A stretch of 29,901 nt of DNA. Origin: Bacteroidales bacterium (GTDB lineage: Bacteria > Bacteroidota > Bacteroidia > Bacteroidales > VadinHA17). A program made the position numbers and the translations under genes. This document shows positions 22,753 through 29,901 of this stretch, in pieces (positions within the stretch are counted from its first letter, which is position 1; each line of letters begins with the position of its first letter). Below the pieces are notes generated by a model, which saw nothing but the letters and a program-made list of their open reading frames with translations, was not told the DNA's origin and made no database searches. The stretch covers positions 1 to 29,901 of the forward strand of contig JAUYBT010000113.1 in the NCBI GenBank assembly GCA_030692905.1, in the 5' to 3' direction.

Positions 22753-22786
22753 ATAAAGGCGGGAATGACCCCGCCTTTATTTTTTC
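22753..22786 (+). terminator. Rho-independent terminator after first Gfo/Idh gene
   Basis: An 11-base-pair GC-rich stem (ATAAAGGCGGG with CCCGCCTTTAT) has a 6-base loop and is followed by a run of T residues. It begins 16 bases past the stop codon. The oxidoreductase is therefore probably a separate transcript end, and the next MFS gene has its own promoter. Confidence 0.85.
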
Positions 22787-22991
22787 ATTTATTCATAAAA
22801 ACCGGATTACCATAGACAGCCACCCTAAATTCAACAAAGTCCGGAGCAACCCGATAAATGTCTAAGTATTTGTCGCTGAATTGATCAAACAGAACTATCA
22901 AGAAGTGTTCTCTTCCTGTTATGCCTGCATTAATAACCATTTCATATGAATATGGCGGGATAAACAATGATTTATCTTGTCCTTTTGCTTA
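22785..22991 (-). pseudogene. Possible short gene remnant
   Basis: A 67-codon open frame on the minus strand ends at 22785, with no ATG start (TTG at 22967 is the nearest). It reads like folded protein (MVINAGITGREHFLIVLFDQ, then VAPDFVEFRVAVYGNPVF), but I recognise no family. It may be a decayed gene fragment or chance. Confidence 0.25.
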
Positions 22992-23255
22992 TAGATCCGC
23001 CTTATTTCTGGAGAAGTATTCAATTACAATTAACTGCAATACAACTTATTATAACATATTTTCTGAGTTTATCCATATTACCCTCATTCCCTGTCAATAA
23101 ATAAAGCATAAAATTTGCTGTTATCATTCAGAATAAATATCTTGCTTATTACAATAATGTTTTTTATCCTTGTTTCAGGAATGAATTTTAAAAAAAAAAA
23201 GTTACATGGATATTCCTTGTTGTAATTAAGTCAACCAAAATCTAACAATCGCAAA
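22992..23255. other. AT-rich spacer upstream of the MFS gene
   Basis: Apart from a possible promoter at 23141-23172 nothing is recognised here. A poly-A tract lies at about 23190-23200. The full gene-free gap from 22737 to 23255 also holds the terminator and the minus-strand remnant. Confidence 0.4.
23141..23172 (+). promoter_or_regulatory. Candidate promoter for the MFS gene
   Basis: CTTG (23141-23144) and TATCCTTG (23165-23172) are separated by 20 bases. Each is one mismatch from the Bacteroidota TTTG and TAnnTTTG boxes. The implied 5' untranslated region is about 75 bases. Confidence 0.35.
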
Positions 23256-24509
23256 ATGGATACTATTAAGAAAACCCAATTATTCAATGCAAGCTGTGTT
23301 GCATTAGTTGTTCCAGCATTGGCCTTTGCCACCAGAGGTTCTTTCGTGGAAGCCTGGGCAACTGAATTTAACCTGACCCATACTCAAGTGGGATGGATTG
23401 TCGGCACCGCCTTCTGGGGCTTCACCCTGGCAATGGTTTTTGGTGGATCCCTGGTAGATATCATTGGTATTGGAAGGATCATTTCAATTGCTTTCTTCTG
23501 CCATGTAGCCGGTATAGTTCTGACTATAATTGCTACAGGTTTCTGGTCATTATTCATCTCCACGATGTTGATGGGCGTAGCCGAAGGTAGTGTGGGGGCT
23601 GCGTGTAATCCATTGATAACAAGCATGTACACAGATCAGAAAACGCGTCGTCTTAACCGCTTTCACGCCTGGTTTCCAACAGGTATAGTAATCGGAGGTC
23701 TGATTGTGTATCTATTCAATAAGATTGGTCTGGTTGAATGGCGCTACGCAATGGGCATAATCCTGCTTCCGACTTTTGCTTATGGTTATATGTTTCTTAA
23801 TAAGAAATTTCCACAGACAGAGCGTGTTGTTTCAGGTTTTTCTTATAAAGACATGTTAAAAGCATGTGTCAGTCCTCTCTTCCTTTTCATGGCTTTCTGT
23901 ATGATCCTTACTTCTGCAACGGAATTAGGTACAAATCAGTGGATTGCAGCATTACTCGCAAATATTTCGGATAATCCTATACTTCTTTTGGTATGGATAG
24001 CTGGTATAATGGCTCTTGCACGTCAGTTTGGCGGTACTCTCATACACAACCTTAAATCGACAATGGTATTAATTACTTCATCAATACTTGCTTTTATCGG
24101 GTTGGTATTAATGGGATATGTCAATGGAGCATTGGTATTTGCTGCTGCCGGAATTTTTGCATTGGGTATAGCATTTTTCTGGCCATCCATGTTAGGATTT
24201 GTATCTGAGAATATTCCTGAAAGCGGGGCTTTAGGTCTTGCCATTATGGGTGGTATTGGCTTCCTTGGAGGAGCAATAGCCCAACCGGTTCTGGGAGCAA
24301 TCTTTGATGCACAAACTATTGCAGCTATTCCGGCAGGACAAACTATTGAAGTTCTGAAAGCAGCATTAGCCGGGACACAGGATGCTGCAACATGGGCCCA
24401 GATTCAGTTAACAGGCGGTACTAACACATTAAGATTTGTTGCTTTTGTTCCAGCTGTCCTGGTTATGTTCTTCACGTTCCTGCATATTTGGAAAAGAAAA
24501 CATGTTTAA
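23256..24509 (+). CDS. MFS transporter, likely sugar or sugar-acid permease
   Basis: This 417-residue inner-membrane protein has about twelve hydrophobic spans and MFS signatures such as FGGSLVDIIGIGRIISIAFF (about 62-81) and GVAEGSVGAACNPLITSMYT (about 106-125). It has no signal peptide, as expected. It stands between the first Gfo/Idh gene and the Tat-exported isomerase-like gene, on the same strand as both. An importer of the periplasmic product of these enzymes is therefore a reasonable inference. It is not closely similar to the FucP-like permease at 16591. The substrate cannot be read from sequence. Confidence 0.85.
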   Translation: MDTIKKTQLFNASCVALVVPALAFATRGSFVEAWATEFNLTHTQVGWIVGTAFWGFTLAMVFGGSLVDIIGIGRIISIAFFCHVAGIVLTIIATGFWSLFISTMLMGVAEGSVGAACNPLITSMYTDQKTRRLNRFHAWFPTGIVIGGLIVYLFNKIGLVEWRYAMGIILLPTFAYGYMFLNKKFPQTERVVSGFSYKDMLKACVSPLFLFMAFCMILTSATELGTNQWIAALLANISDNPILLLVWIAGIMALARQFGGTLIHNLKSTMVLITSSILAFIGLVLMGYVNGALVFAAAGIFALGIAFFWPSMLGFVSENIPESGALGLAIMGGIGFLGGAIAQPVLGAIFDAQTIAAIPAGQTIEVLKAALAGTQDAATWAQIQLTGGTNTLRFVAFVPAVLVMFFTFLHIWKRKHV

Positions 24510-24527
24510 ATAGTTAACCCCCCCATT

Positions 24528-24556
24528 CCCTTCGGGGAGGTTGCCTCCGGCAAGGG
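24528..24556. terminator. GC-rich imperfect hairpin after the MFS gene
   Basis: CCCTTCGGGGAGG (24528-24540) and CCTCCGGCAAGGG (24544-24556) pair with a three-base internal mismatch and a 3-base loop. There is no T-tract. It may be a weak terminator or a REP-like palindrome; it is markedly more GC-rich than its surroundings. Confidence 0.45.
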
Positions 24557-24599
24557 AGTCAATATGTCCGGAATAAACATTTAATGCTCTTTCATCGTT

Positions 24600-24625
24600 A
24601 AAAGTTGCATTTATTAGTTGAATTT
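24600..24625 (+). promoter_or_regulatory. Shared upstream motif with fixed spacing, isomerase-like gene
   Basis: AAAAGTTGCATTTATTAG followed by TTGAATTT ends 32 bases before the ATG at 24658. It matches the motifs at 21245-21270 and 26480-26505, although the remainder of the leader is not duplicated here. This is the best evidence that the motif is functional. Confidence 0.5.
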
Positions 24626-24657
24626 AGGTGAATAATCATAAACAACATTTTTTATAA

Positions 24658-26262
24658 ATGAACATAAATGATTTTACTAAGCAGCGATTCATAGCTGGAG
24701 TATCAGCAAGCTCTATTCCTGCGGTGGCGTCAAAAAGCAAATTGCCATTATCTCATTTGGATAGAAGAGAATTTTTACGTGTCACAGCATTAGGTACTGC
24801 AGGTGCGACTCTGGCCTTTGCACCTGATCTTTTTGCTAACAATGAAATTGAGGATTGGGACCCGAACAAACCCTTTATCGTTTCAGGGAAGGAACTAAAG
24901 GTTCAACCGATTTTAATGTACAGCATTCAGGAAAGGAAAGAGCAAACTTCCTGGAAGTCGTGGGGAGGCATCCGGAGCGAACAGAGTGCAGCGGAGGAAG
25001 CTAAGCGAATCACCCGGGAACTTTCTGATCTCTCCACTCGATCGGGCTTTCCCCTACAGATCTTGCCATTAATCAAGGTTCGAACAGTTGAAGAAGCAGC
25101 AAAAATTCATAGTAATGATTTTGATGTAATTGTACTATATCCTGCTACCGGGGGAGGCCAGGTGTTACAAGCGTGCTTTGCGGATAAAAAGGACACAATT
25201 ATTTTTGTGCGGCATCAGTCTGGATCGCTTTACTATTGGTATGAGGCTCTCAGCACTGCCTATTTGAAAACCGACAAACCAGGACCGGTATCAAACAATG
25301 CCAACGAGAAAAAAGTCCACGTTGAAGATGTTGTTGTCGACGACTATGACGAAATGCTATGGAGATTGCGTGCACTTTATGGAGTCAAAAATTTTCTTGG
25401 AACCCGCATCATTGCCCTTGGTGGACCCGGAGGAAAACGTAGTCGGGAAGCACCACAGGTAGCACAAGACAAATTCAAAATGGAAATCATAGATATCAGC
25501 TATGATGCTGTTAAAAATCGCATTGCTAATGGATTGACAGATAAGAAACTAGTTAGCAAAGCAGAAAAACTGACCGATAACTATCTTGCGATTGCCAATA
25601 CGACTCTTAAAACAGACCGGAAATTTGTTACCAACGCGTTTTTACTTTATTTTCTTTTTAAAAATTTGATGCGCGAAAATGATGCCACCGCAATTACCAT
25701 TAATAGCTGCATGGGAACCATTATCCCGATGTCGAAGACGACCGCCTGTCTTCCCCTGAGTTTGCTCAATGATGAGGGCTATCTGGCCTTTTGCGAATCA
25801 GATTTTGTGATTATACCGCCGGCGATTTTATTACGTCATATCTCAGGCAAACCTGTATTCATGCATAATTCTACATTTCCGCATAAGGGAATTGCAACTT
25901 GCGCCCATTGTACCGGGCCTCGTCGGATGGATGGTGTCAACTACGAGCCGGCTGAGATTATGACGCATTATGAATCTGAATATGGCGCCGCTCCAAAAGT
26001 GACGATGCCGATAGGCCAGGAGGTGACCTTCCTCAATCCGGAGTATAGTACTAATCGGTGGCTTGGATTCAAAGGAAATGTCAAGAGCAATCCATTTTAT
26101 GAGATTTGCCGTTCTCAACAAGATGTTGAAATCCAGGGAGATTGGAAAAAGTTAAAAAACGAAGTAAGGGACTCTCACTGGGTGATGGGGTATGGAGACT
26201 ATCTCAAAGAAGTAGAATATGCCGCCCGCCGTATCGGAGTAAAATGGGAAGGTATTGCATAA
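24658..26262 (+). CDS. Tat-exported protein related to L-fucose/L-arabinose isomerases
   Basis: The 534-residue protein has a late twin-arginine motif (DRREFLRVTALGTAGATLAF, Arg36-Arg37), so it should be exported folded. The body resembles the FucI/AraI isomerase fold: VIVLYPATGGGQVLQACFAD, INSCMGTIIPMSKTTACLPL (348-367) and AFCESDF (Glu380). HNSTFPHKGIATCAHCTGPR (403-422) supplies histidines suited to binding a metal. These isomerases are normally cytosolic, so export is unusual. The n-region before the Arg pair is long (35 residues) and contains a second hydrophobic-like stretch. It may isomerise or epimerise free keto sugars in the periplasm beside the Gfo/Idh enzymes. Its precise activity is unknown. 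Confidence 0.7.
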   Translation: MNINDFTKQRFIAGVSASSIPAVASKSKLPLSHLDRREFLRVTALGTAGATLAFAPDLFANNEIEDWDPNKPFIVSGKELKVQPILMYSIQERKEQTSWKSWGGIRSEQSAAEEAKRITRELSDLSTRSGFPLQILPLIKVRTVEEAAKIHSNDFDVIVLYPATGGGQVLQACFADKKDTIIFVRHQSGSLYYWYEALSTAYLKTDKPGPVSNNANEKKVHVEDVVVDDYDEMLWRLRALYGVKNFLGTRIIALGGPGGKRSREAPQVAQDKFKMEIIDISYDAVKNRIANGLTDKKLVSKAEKLTDNYLAIANTTLKTDRKFVTNAFLLYFLFKNLMRENDATAITINSCMGTIIPMSKTTACLPLSLLNDEGYLAFCESDFVIIPPAILLRHISGKPVFMHNSTFPHKGIATCAHCTGPRRMDGVNYEPAEIMTHYESEYGAAPKVTMPIGQEVTFLNPEYSTNRWLGFKGNVKSNPFYEICRSQQDVEIQGDWKKLKNEVRDSHWVMGYGDYLKEVEYAARRIGVKWEGIA

Positions 26263-26367
26263 AATTCCTGCAAAAGGACTGACGTTAGTTGATTCTTTTG
26301 TACTTTATGCCGAAAAATTTAAAATCCTTGCTTAGTTTGTTTTGCACTAAAATAGGTGAAATTTTTC

Positions 26368-26415
26368 AGTTGTCAAACATTGTGTAAAATACTTATGCAC
26401 AATGTTTTGACAACT
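26368..26415 (+). promoter_or_regulatory. Leader hairpin, copy 2
   Basis: AGTTGTCAAACATTGTG (26368-26384) pairs with CACAATGTTTTGACAACT (26398-26415) in 17 Watson-Crick pairs with one bulged base and a 13-base loop. A T-rich segment follows. The arms stay complementary in copy 1 through wobble pairs, which suggests that pairing matters. Confidence 0.55.
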
Positions 26416-26479
26416 TTTGTTAATATTTTTTTGCGGATTTAAGGTAATTTGAATTTTTATTACGAAATTTGATTTTTTC

Positions 26480-26505
26480 AAAAAGTTGTATTTGTAACTT
26501 GAATT
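26480..26505 (+). promoter_or_regulatory. Shared upstream motif with fixed spacing, copy 2
   Basis: AAAAAGTTGTATTTGTAACT followed by TGAATT ends 32 bases before the ATG at 26538. It corresponds to the motifs at 21245-21270 and 24600-24625. Confidence 0.45.
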
Positions 26506-26537
26506 CAGCTCAAACTAATTATTAAAATTTTTAAAAA

Positions 26538-28019
26538 ATGAAACAAAACAGGAAAATAACCAGACGGGGGTTTATTGGAACAACGTCTACAATTGCCGCT
26601 GGATTGTTGATTGTTCCTTCGAACACGATCGCAGGGTTAGGACATAAAGCGCCAAGTGATAAACTAAATATTGCAGGAGTTGGAATTGGTGGAATGGGAT
26701 TCAGCAACCTGAAAAACATGAAAACCGAGAACATTGTTGCATTGTGTGACATTGACTGGGACCATAGCAAGCGTTGTTTCGAATCTTTTCCAGATGCCAC
26801 AAGGTATTGGGACTGGCGAAAAATGTATGACGAAATGGGCAAATCAATTGATGCAGTTTTAGTTGCTACAGCCGACCACAATCATGCGATTGTAGCATCC
26901 CATGCCATGACCCTTAACAAACATGTCTATGTTCAGAAACCTCTTACCCACTCCGTTTATGAGTCAAGGCTTTTAACAAAACTTGCCGTAAAACACAAAG
27001 TTGCCACTTCAATGGGAAACCAGGGTTCTTCGGCCGAAGGTGTTCGTTTGATACAGGAATGGCTTTGGAATGGTGAAATTGGCGATGTAACTAAAGTTGA
27101 AGCGTTCACTGACCGTCCTTTATGGCCCCAGGGATTAGCTGCTCCTAAGGTGGGTATGTGGGTTCCTGAGACTATGAGCTGGGATCTGTTCATCGGTCCG
27201 GCAAAACCCCGTCCTTACCATCGTATGTACACTCCATGGAATTTCCGTGGATGGTGGGACTTTGGTACAGGTGCACTTGGCGATATGGCATGTCATATCC
27301 TTCACCCGGTGTTTATGGGTTTAAAATTAGGTTATCCAACAAAAGTACAAGGAGCTTCAACACTACTTATGACCGACTCTGCACCAAATACCGAAGCAAT
27401 TCAATTAATATTTCCTGCCCGCACTAAAGAAAAGGGAATCAAAATTAACTTCCCTGAAGTCCAGGTTACGTGGATGGATGGCGGAATGAAACCCATGAAA
27501 CCATCGAACTGGCCTGAAGGACGTGATATGAATGATGATGGGGGCGGTGTAATTTTCCATGGAACGAAAGACAAACTATTTTGCGGTTGTTACGGAAAAG
27601 ACCCATGGTTGCTATCAGGTCGGGTTCCGAATATTGCAAAAACAATTCCGCGTATTTCAACAAGCCATGAACAGGACTGGATCCGGGCATGTAAAGAAAG
27701 TAATGAAAACCGTATTGAAACGGCATCTCCATTCTCACAAGCCGGACCGTTCAATGAAATGGTGGTTATGGGTGTTCTTGCTGTCCGTTTGCAAGATCTC
27801 AACAAGGAGTTGCATTGGGATGGACCTAATATGCAATTTACTAACATCCGGGACAATGAAGAGTTCAAGTTCTGTATCGATGATGGGATGGTGATCAACG
27901 AGGGACATCCGACATTTAATAAAGTCTGGAGCAATTCAATAAATGCCAAAGCATTTTCCAATGAATTGATTAAACACAACTATCGTGAAGGGTGGTCTCT
28001 TCCTGATATGCCTGCATAA
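26538..28019 (+). CDS. Tat-exported Gfo/Idh/MocA family oxidoreductase, paralog 2
   Basis: The 493-residue protein is a clear paralog of the one at 21303. It has the same Tat signal (ITRRGFIGTTSTIAAGLLIV), the Rossmann loop GVGIGGMG (47-54), VQKPLTHSVYESRLLTKLA and GDMACHILHP. Near the C-terminus it has an extra acidic stretch (DNEEFKFCIDDGMVINEGHP) not present in paralog 1. Both paralogs keep all cofactor and catalytic motifs, so two related redox steps or two substrates are likely. The isomerase-like gene ends at the start of its leader and the DUF1080 gene follows 75 bases downstream. Confidence 0.9.
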   Translation: MKQNRKITRRGFIGTTSTIAAGLLIVPSNTIAGLGHKAPSDKLNIAGVGIGGMGFSNLKNMKTENIVALCDIDWDHSKRCFESFPDATRYWDWRKMYDEMGKSIDAVLVATADHNHAIVASHAMTLNKHVYVQKPLTHSVYESRLLTKLAVKHKVATSMGNQGSSAEGVRLIQEWLWNGEIGDVTKVEAFTDRPLWPQGLAAPKVGMWVPETMSWDLFIGPAKPRPYHRMYTPWNFRGWWDFGTGALGDMACHILHPVFMGLKLGYPTKVQGASTLLMTDSAPNTEAIQLIFPARTKEKGIKINFPEVQVTWMDGGMKPMKPSNWPEGRDMNDDGGGVIFHGTKDKLFCGCYGKDPWLLSGRVPNIAKTIPRISTSHEQDWIRACKESNENRIETASPFSQAGPFNEMVVMGVLAVRLQDLNKELHWDGPNMQFTNIRDNEEFKFCIDDGMVINEGHPTFNKVWSNSINAKAFSNELIKHNYREGWSLPDMPA

Positions 28020-28094
28020 ATAACCATTTCACATATTATTTTGAAATTATATAACATTTGTACCAATCATTTTTAACTAACACAATTATTAATC

Positions 28095-28691
28095 ATGAAA
28101 CAAGCACTTAAGCTACTGTTTGTAGTCGTTTTGGTAAGTTTTGTAAGCACAGTAAATGCAAAACCAAAATGGGTTTCTTTATTTAACGGAAAAGATTTGA
28201 GCGGATGGTTTGTCCGTGGGAAAGCAACATGGTCTGTGCAGGATGGTATTCTGGTTGGCGAAGGCGGGATGGGCCACATTTATACCGATGCAACTTGTAC
28301 TGATTTTGAGGCCAAAGGGATGTTTCGAATTAGTGGGACCAAAAGTAATAGCGGATTTTATTTCCGTGCCAATCAGCCGGCAGACAATCCCGATGCCTTT
28401 CCCCGTGGCTATGAAGCACAGATTTGCAACAACCAGGAAGCCTATACCGGTTGGTTGTGGAAACCCGGAAAACCAACAGGTAAAGCAACTGAGCTACTGA
28501 CCAAAGATGGTGAATGGTTCAGCTACCGGATCAAAGCTGTCGGAACCCATATAGAATTCTGGATCAACAACAAATTAGTAATGACATACGATGATAAAGA
28601 ATTCACATCCGGGCATTTTGCTATTCAGGGACATAATCCGGGTATGAAAATTGAAGCAAAAAAATTGTACTACCGCGATTTAACGAAATAA
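28095..28691 (+). CDS. Secreted DUF1080 (3-keto-disaccharide hydrolase family) protein, short form
   Basis: This 198-residue protein is a signal peptide (about 1-22, ending VNA/KP) plus one DUF1080 jelly-roll domain. Conserved parts are WVSLFNGKDLSGWFVRGKAT (26-45), WSVQDGILVGEGGMGHIYT, NSGFYFRANQP, GYEAQICNNQEAYTG and the closing GHFAIQGHNPGMKIEAKKLY. It lies directly downstream of a Gfo/Idh oxidoreductase. That is the expected partnership when the oxidoreductase makes a 3-keto-glycoside and the DUF1080 enzyme breaks its glycosidic bond. The substrate is inferred, not shown. It is shorter than, and only distantly similar to, the DUF1080 protein at 3009-3773. Confidence 0.88.
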   Translation: MKQALKLLFVVVLVSFVSTVNAKPKWVSLFNGKDLSGWFVRGKATWSVQDGILVGEGGMGHIYTDATCTDFEAKGMFRISGTKSNSGFYFRANQPADNPDAFPRGYEAQICNNQEAYTGWLWKPGKPTGKATELLTKDGEWFSYRIKAVGTHIEFWINNKLVMTYDDKEFTSGHFAIQGHNPGMKIEAKKLYYRDLTK

Positions 28692-28699
28692 AAGTATCT

Positions 28700-28801
28700 G
28701 CCCGGTTTCATCTTTCTCCTGTGTCAATAGTAAAACAAATTATATTAATTGACACTGCAGAGCTTAACATATTGATAAGGAAGCAGGAGCAATTGCCGGG
28801 C
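28700..28801 (+). promoter_or_regulatory. Nested inverted repeats upstream of the epimerase gene
   Basis: Three inverted pairs are nested: GCCCGG (28700-28705) with CCGGGC (28796-28801), CTCCTG (28716-28721) with CAGGAG (28784-28789), and GTGTCAAT (28721-28728) with ATTGACAC (28748-28755). They fill most of the 139-base gap before the epimerase ATG. This could be a structured leader or an inefficient terminator of the DUF1080 transcript. No T-tract follows. Confidence 0.4.
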
Positions 28802-28830
28802 TATTAAAAACTAGTTTTAATTATTTAATT

Positions 28831-29901
28831 ATGAGTAGAGAAGAAGTCATTGCTTTAAAAACTGAAGCGATTAATCACCTTAACAGTGAGCTTTTGCCTT
28901 TCTGGACAAAACGGATGAAGGATGAAATTAACGGCGGGTTTATCACGCATTTCGATAAGGATGGGAATGACACAGGTGAAGATGAAAAGTCGCTGATCGC
29001 CCAGACCCGGTGTATTTATACACTTTCCTCAGCACATCGGGCCGGCTATGGAGAAGGAAAATTTGCCGCGCTCGCTAATCATGGAGTTGATTTTCTGATC
29101 AATAAAATGTGGGATAAGAAATATGGTGGTTTTTTCTGGATGATGGACCGGAAAGGGGATGTTAAAATTGATCAGAAAATAATATACGGGCATAGTTTTG
29201 CAATTTACTCGCTAAGTGAATATACACTTGCCACAGGCGATCCACGGGGCATTGAATATGCCGGGAAAGTGTTCGACCTGGTTCAAAAGTATTGCGTCGA
29301 TTCGATGTATGGCGGCTATTGGGAAATGTTCCGGCGCGATTGGACACTTTGCGGCCCGGGAAGCCAGGGAGGCGACCGGAAAACACTCGATGTACACATG
29401 CACCTGATGGAGGCTTTCACTACGCTCTACGAATGTACAGGCATGGATGTTCATCGTCGTAAATTGCACGAGGTTATTGACATCCTTCTTTACCGCATTA
29501 TTCATCCTGTTTATAAAACCGGTATTCCGCAATTCTTCAAGGACTGGACCATTGCGCCACAGATTAAATTCGATATTATCTGGGGTTGGGACAGATTTTC
29601 AGAAGAGGGTCAGAAAAGCAATGTTACCGATAATACGTGTTATGGCCATAACGCGGAATTTGCCTGGCTCTTAATCCACGCCCTTGAAATCCTGAAAATT
29701 GACCCGGATACTTACCGTGATCTCTTTAAAATCATATTCGATCATACTGTTGATAATGGAATTGATACGGAATTTGGTGGTGTTTATGTGGAAGGTTCGC
29801 ATTCAGGCGGCGTATACGATCGCGAAAAAGAGTTCTGGCAGCAGGCTGAAGTTTTAATAGGGCTGCTCGATGCCTGCATTTTGTTTGATGATGAAAAATA
29901 C
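28831..29901 (+). CDS. AGE/cellobiose-2-epimerase-type enzyme, 3' end missing
   Basis: An ATG at 28831 opens a frame of 357 codons that runs off the window. Family members have about 390-420 residues, so a few dozen are missing. The product is an (alpha/alpha)6-barrel epimerase or isomerase of the N-acylglucosamine-2-epimerase superfamily. Visible motifs are LIAQTRCIYTLSSAHR (Arg60), YGHSFAIYSLSEY (His121), LDVHMHLMEAFTTLYE (His189, His191), CYGHNAEFAWLLIHAL and EFWQQAEVLIGLLDA. No signal peptide is present, so it acts in the cytosol, presumably on a disaccharide or sugar brought in by the MFS permease. Cellobiose, mannobiose or N-acetylglucosamine-type substrates are all possible. Confidence 0.88.
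   Translation, partial: MSREEVIALKTEAINHLNSELLPFWTKRMKDEINGGFITHFDKDGNDTGEDEKSLIAQTRCIYTLSSAHRAGYGEGKFAALANHGVDFLINKMWDKKYGGFFWMMDRKGDVKIDQKIIYGHSFAIYSLSEYTLATGDPRGIEYAGKVFDLVQKYCVDSMYGGYWEMFRRDWTLCGPGSQGGDRKTLDVHMHLMEAFTTLYECTGMDVHRRKLHEVIDILLYRIIHPVYKTGIPQFFKDWTIAPQIKFDIIWGWDRFSEEGQKSNVTDNTCYGHNAEFAWLLIHALEILKIDPDTYRDLFKIIFDHTVDNGIDTEFGGVYVEGSHSGGVYDREKEFWQQAEVLIGLLDACILFDDEKY

Larger units (their letters stand above)
26261..26537 (+). repeat. Duplicated leader, copy 2 (upstream of second Gfo/Idh gene)
   Basis: This block begins inside the stop codon of the isomerase-like gene and fills the whole gap to the next ATG. It is collinear with 21021-21302, at roughly 90% identity by eye, with about 18 substitutions and 5 small gaps. 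It lacks the GCGC palindrome but has the better-paired hairpin. Confidence 0.85.

Noticed and set aside
21021..26537. Composite transposon with the two similar blocks as terminal repeats
   Set aside because: There is no transposase or target-site duplication, and similarity continues into the coding starts of both oxidoreductase genes, so gene-plus-leader duplication explains it.

Overview
The window looks like a chromosomal segment of a Bacteroidota bacterium (Bacteroidales or Marinilabiliales-like), probably a degrader of plant or algal polysaccharide. The evidence is a Bacteroidetes-type TonB-dependent receptor with an N-terminal carboxypeptidase-regulatory-like domain, many secreted glycan-active enzymes, AT-rich gene starts without Shine-Dalgarno sequences, and TAnnTTTG-type promoter elements. 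I see no rRNA, tRNA, CRISPR array, transposase or phage gene.

Region 1 (1-2.9 kb, minus strand) is a transport unit: a small lipoprotein overlaps a TonB-dependent receptor by 4 bases, followed by the start of a third exported protein cut by the window edge. Region 2 (3.0-11.6 kb) is a pectin-side-chain locus: a DUF1080 protein, a GH43 exo-galactanase-like enzyme, a GATase-like secreted protein, a GH105 unsaturated rhamnogalacturonyl hydrolase, a PL11 rhamnogalacturonan lyase and a GH106 alpha-L-rhamnosidase. Together they would depolymerise rhamnogalacturonan I and its galactan or rhamnose decorations. The PL11 gene appears to have lost about 190 internal codons in frame. No intact SusC/SusD pair is present; a broken signal-peptide remnant resembling a SusC start lies at 11942-12103.

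Region 3 (12.2-20.9 kb, plus strand) is the most unusual part: a ROK sugar kinase without its zinc cysteines, a GmhA-like phosphoheptose isomerase with its metal site intact, a Tat-exported GH38 alpha-mannosidase, a FucP-type MFS permease, a fusion of an HldE-type PfkB kinase with a HAD phosphatase, and a deoxyhypusine-synthase-like protein of unknown function. The set matches the early steps of heptose-phosphate metabolism without a nucleotidyltransferase, and may be an undescribed seven-carbon (or related) sugar route.

Region 4 (21.3-29.9 kb, plus strand) looks like a periplasmic keto-sugar locus: two paralogous Tat-exported Gfo/Idh/MocA oxidoreductases, an MFS permease, a Tat-exported protein related to L-fucose/L-arabinose isomerases, a DUF1080 (3-keto-disaccharide hydrolase family) protein and an AGE/cellobiose-2-epimerase-type enzyme truncated by the window end. 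The two oxidoreductase genes carry a duplicated leader of about 280 bases, roughly 90% identical by eye, containing a long hairpin; one copy also has a LacI-like palindrome.

Several transcript ends carry large palindromes whose arms are made of short direct repeats (2916-3009, 8574-8655, and one merged with the end of the GH105 gene at 7088-7190).
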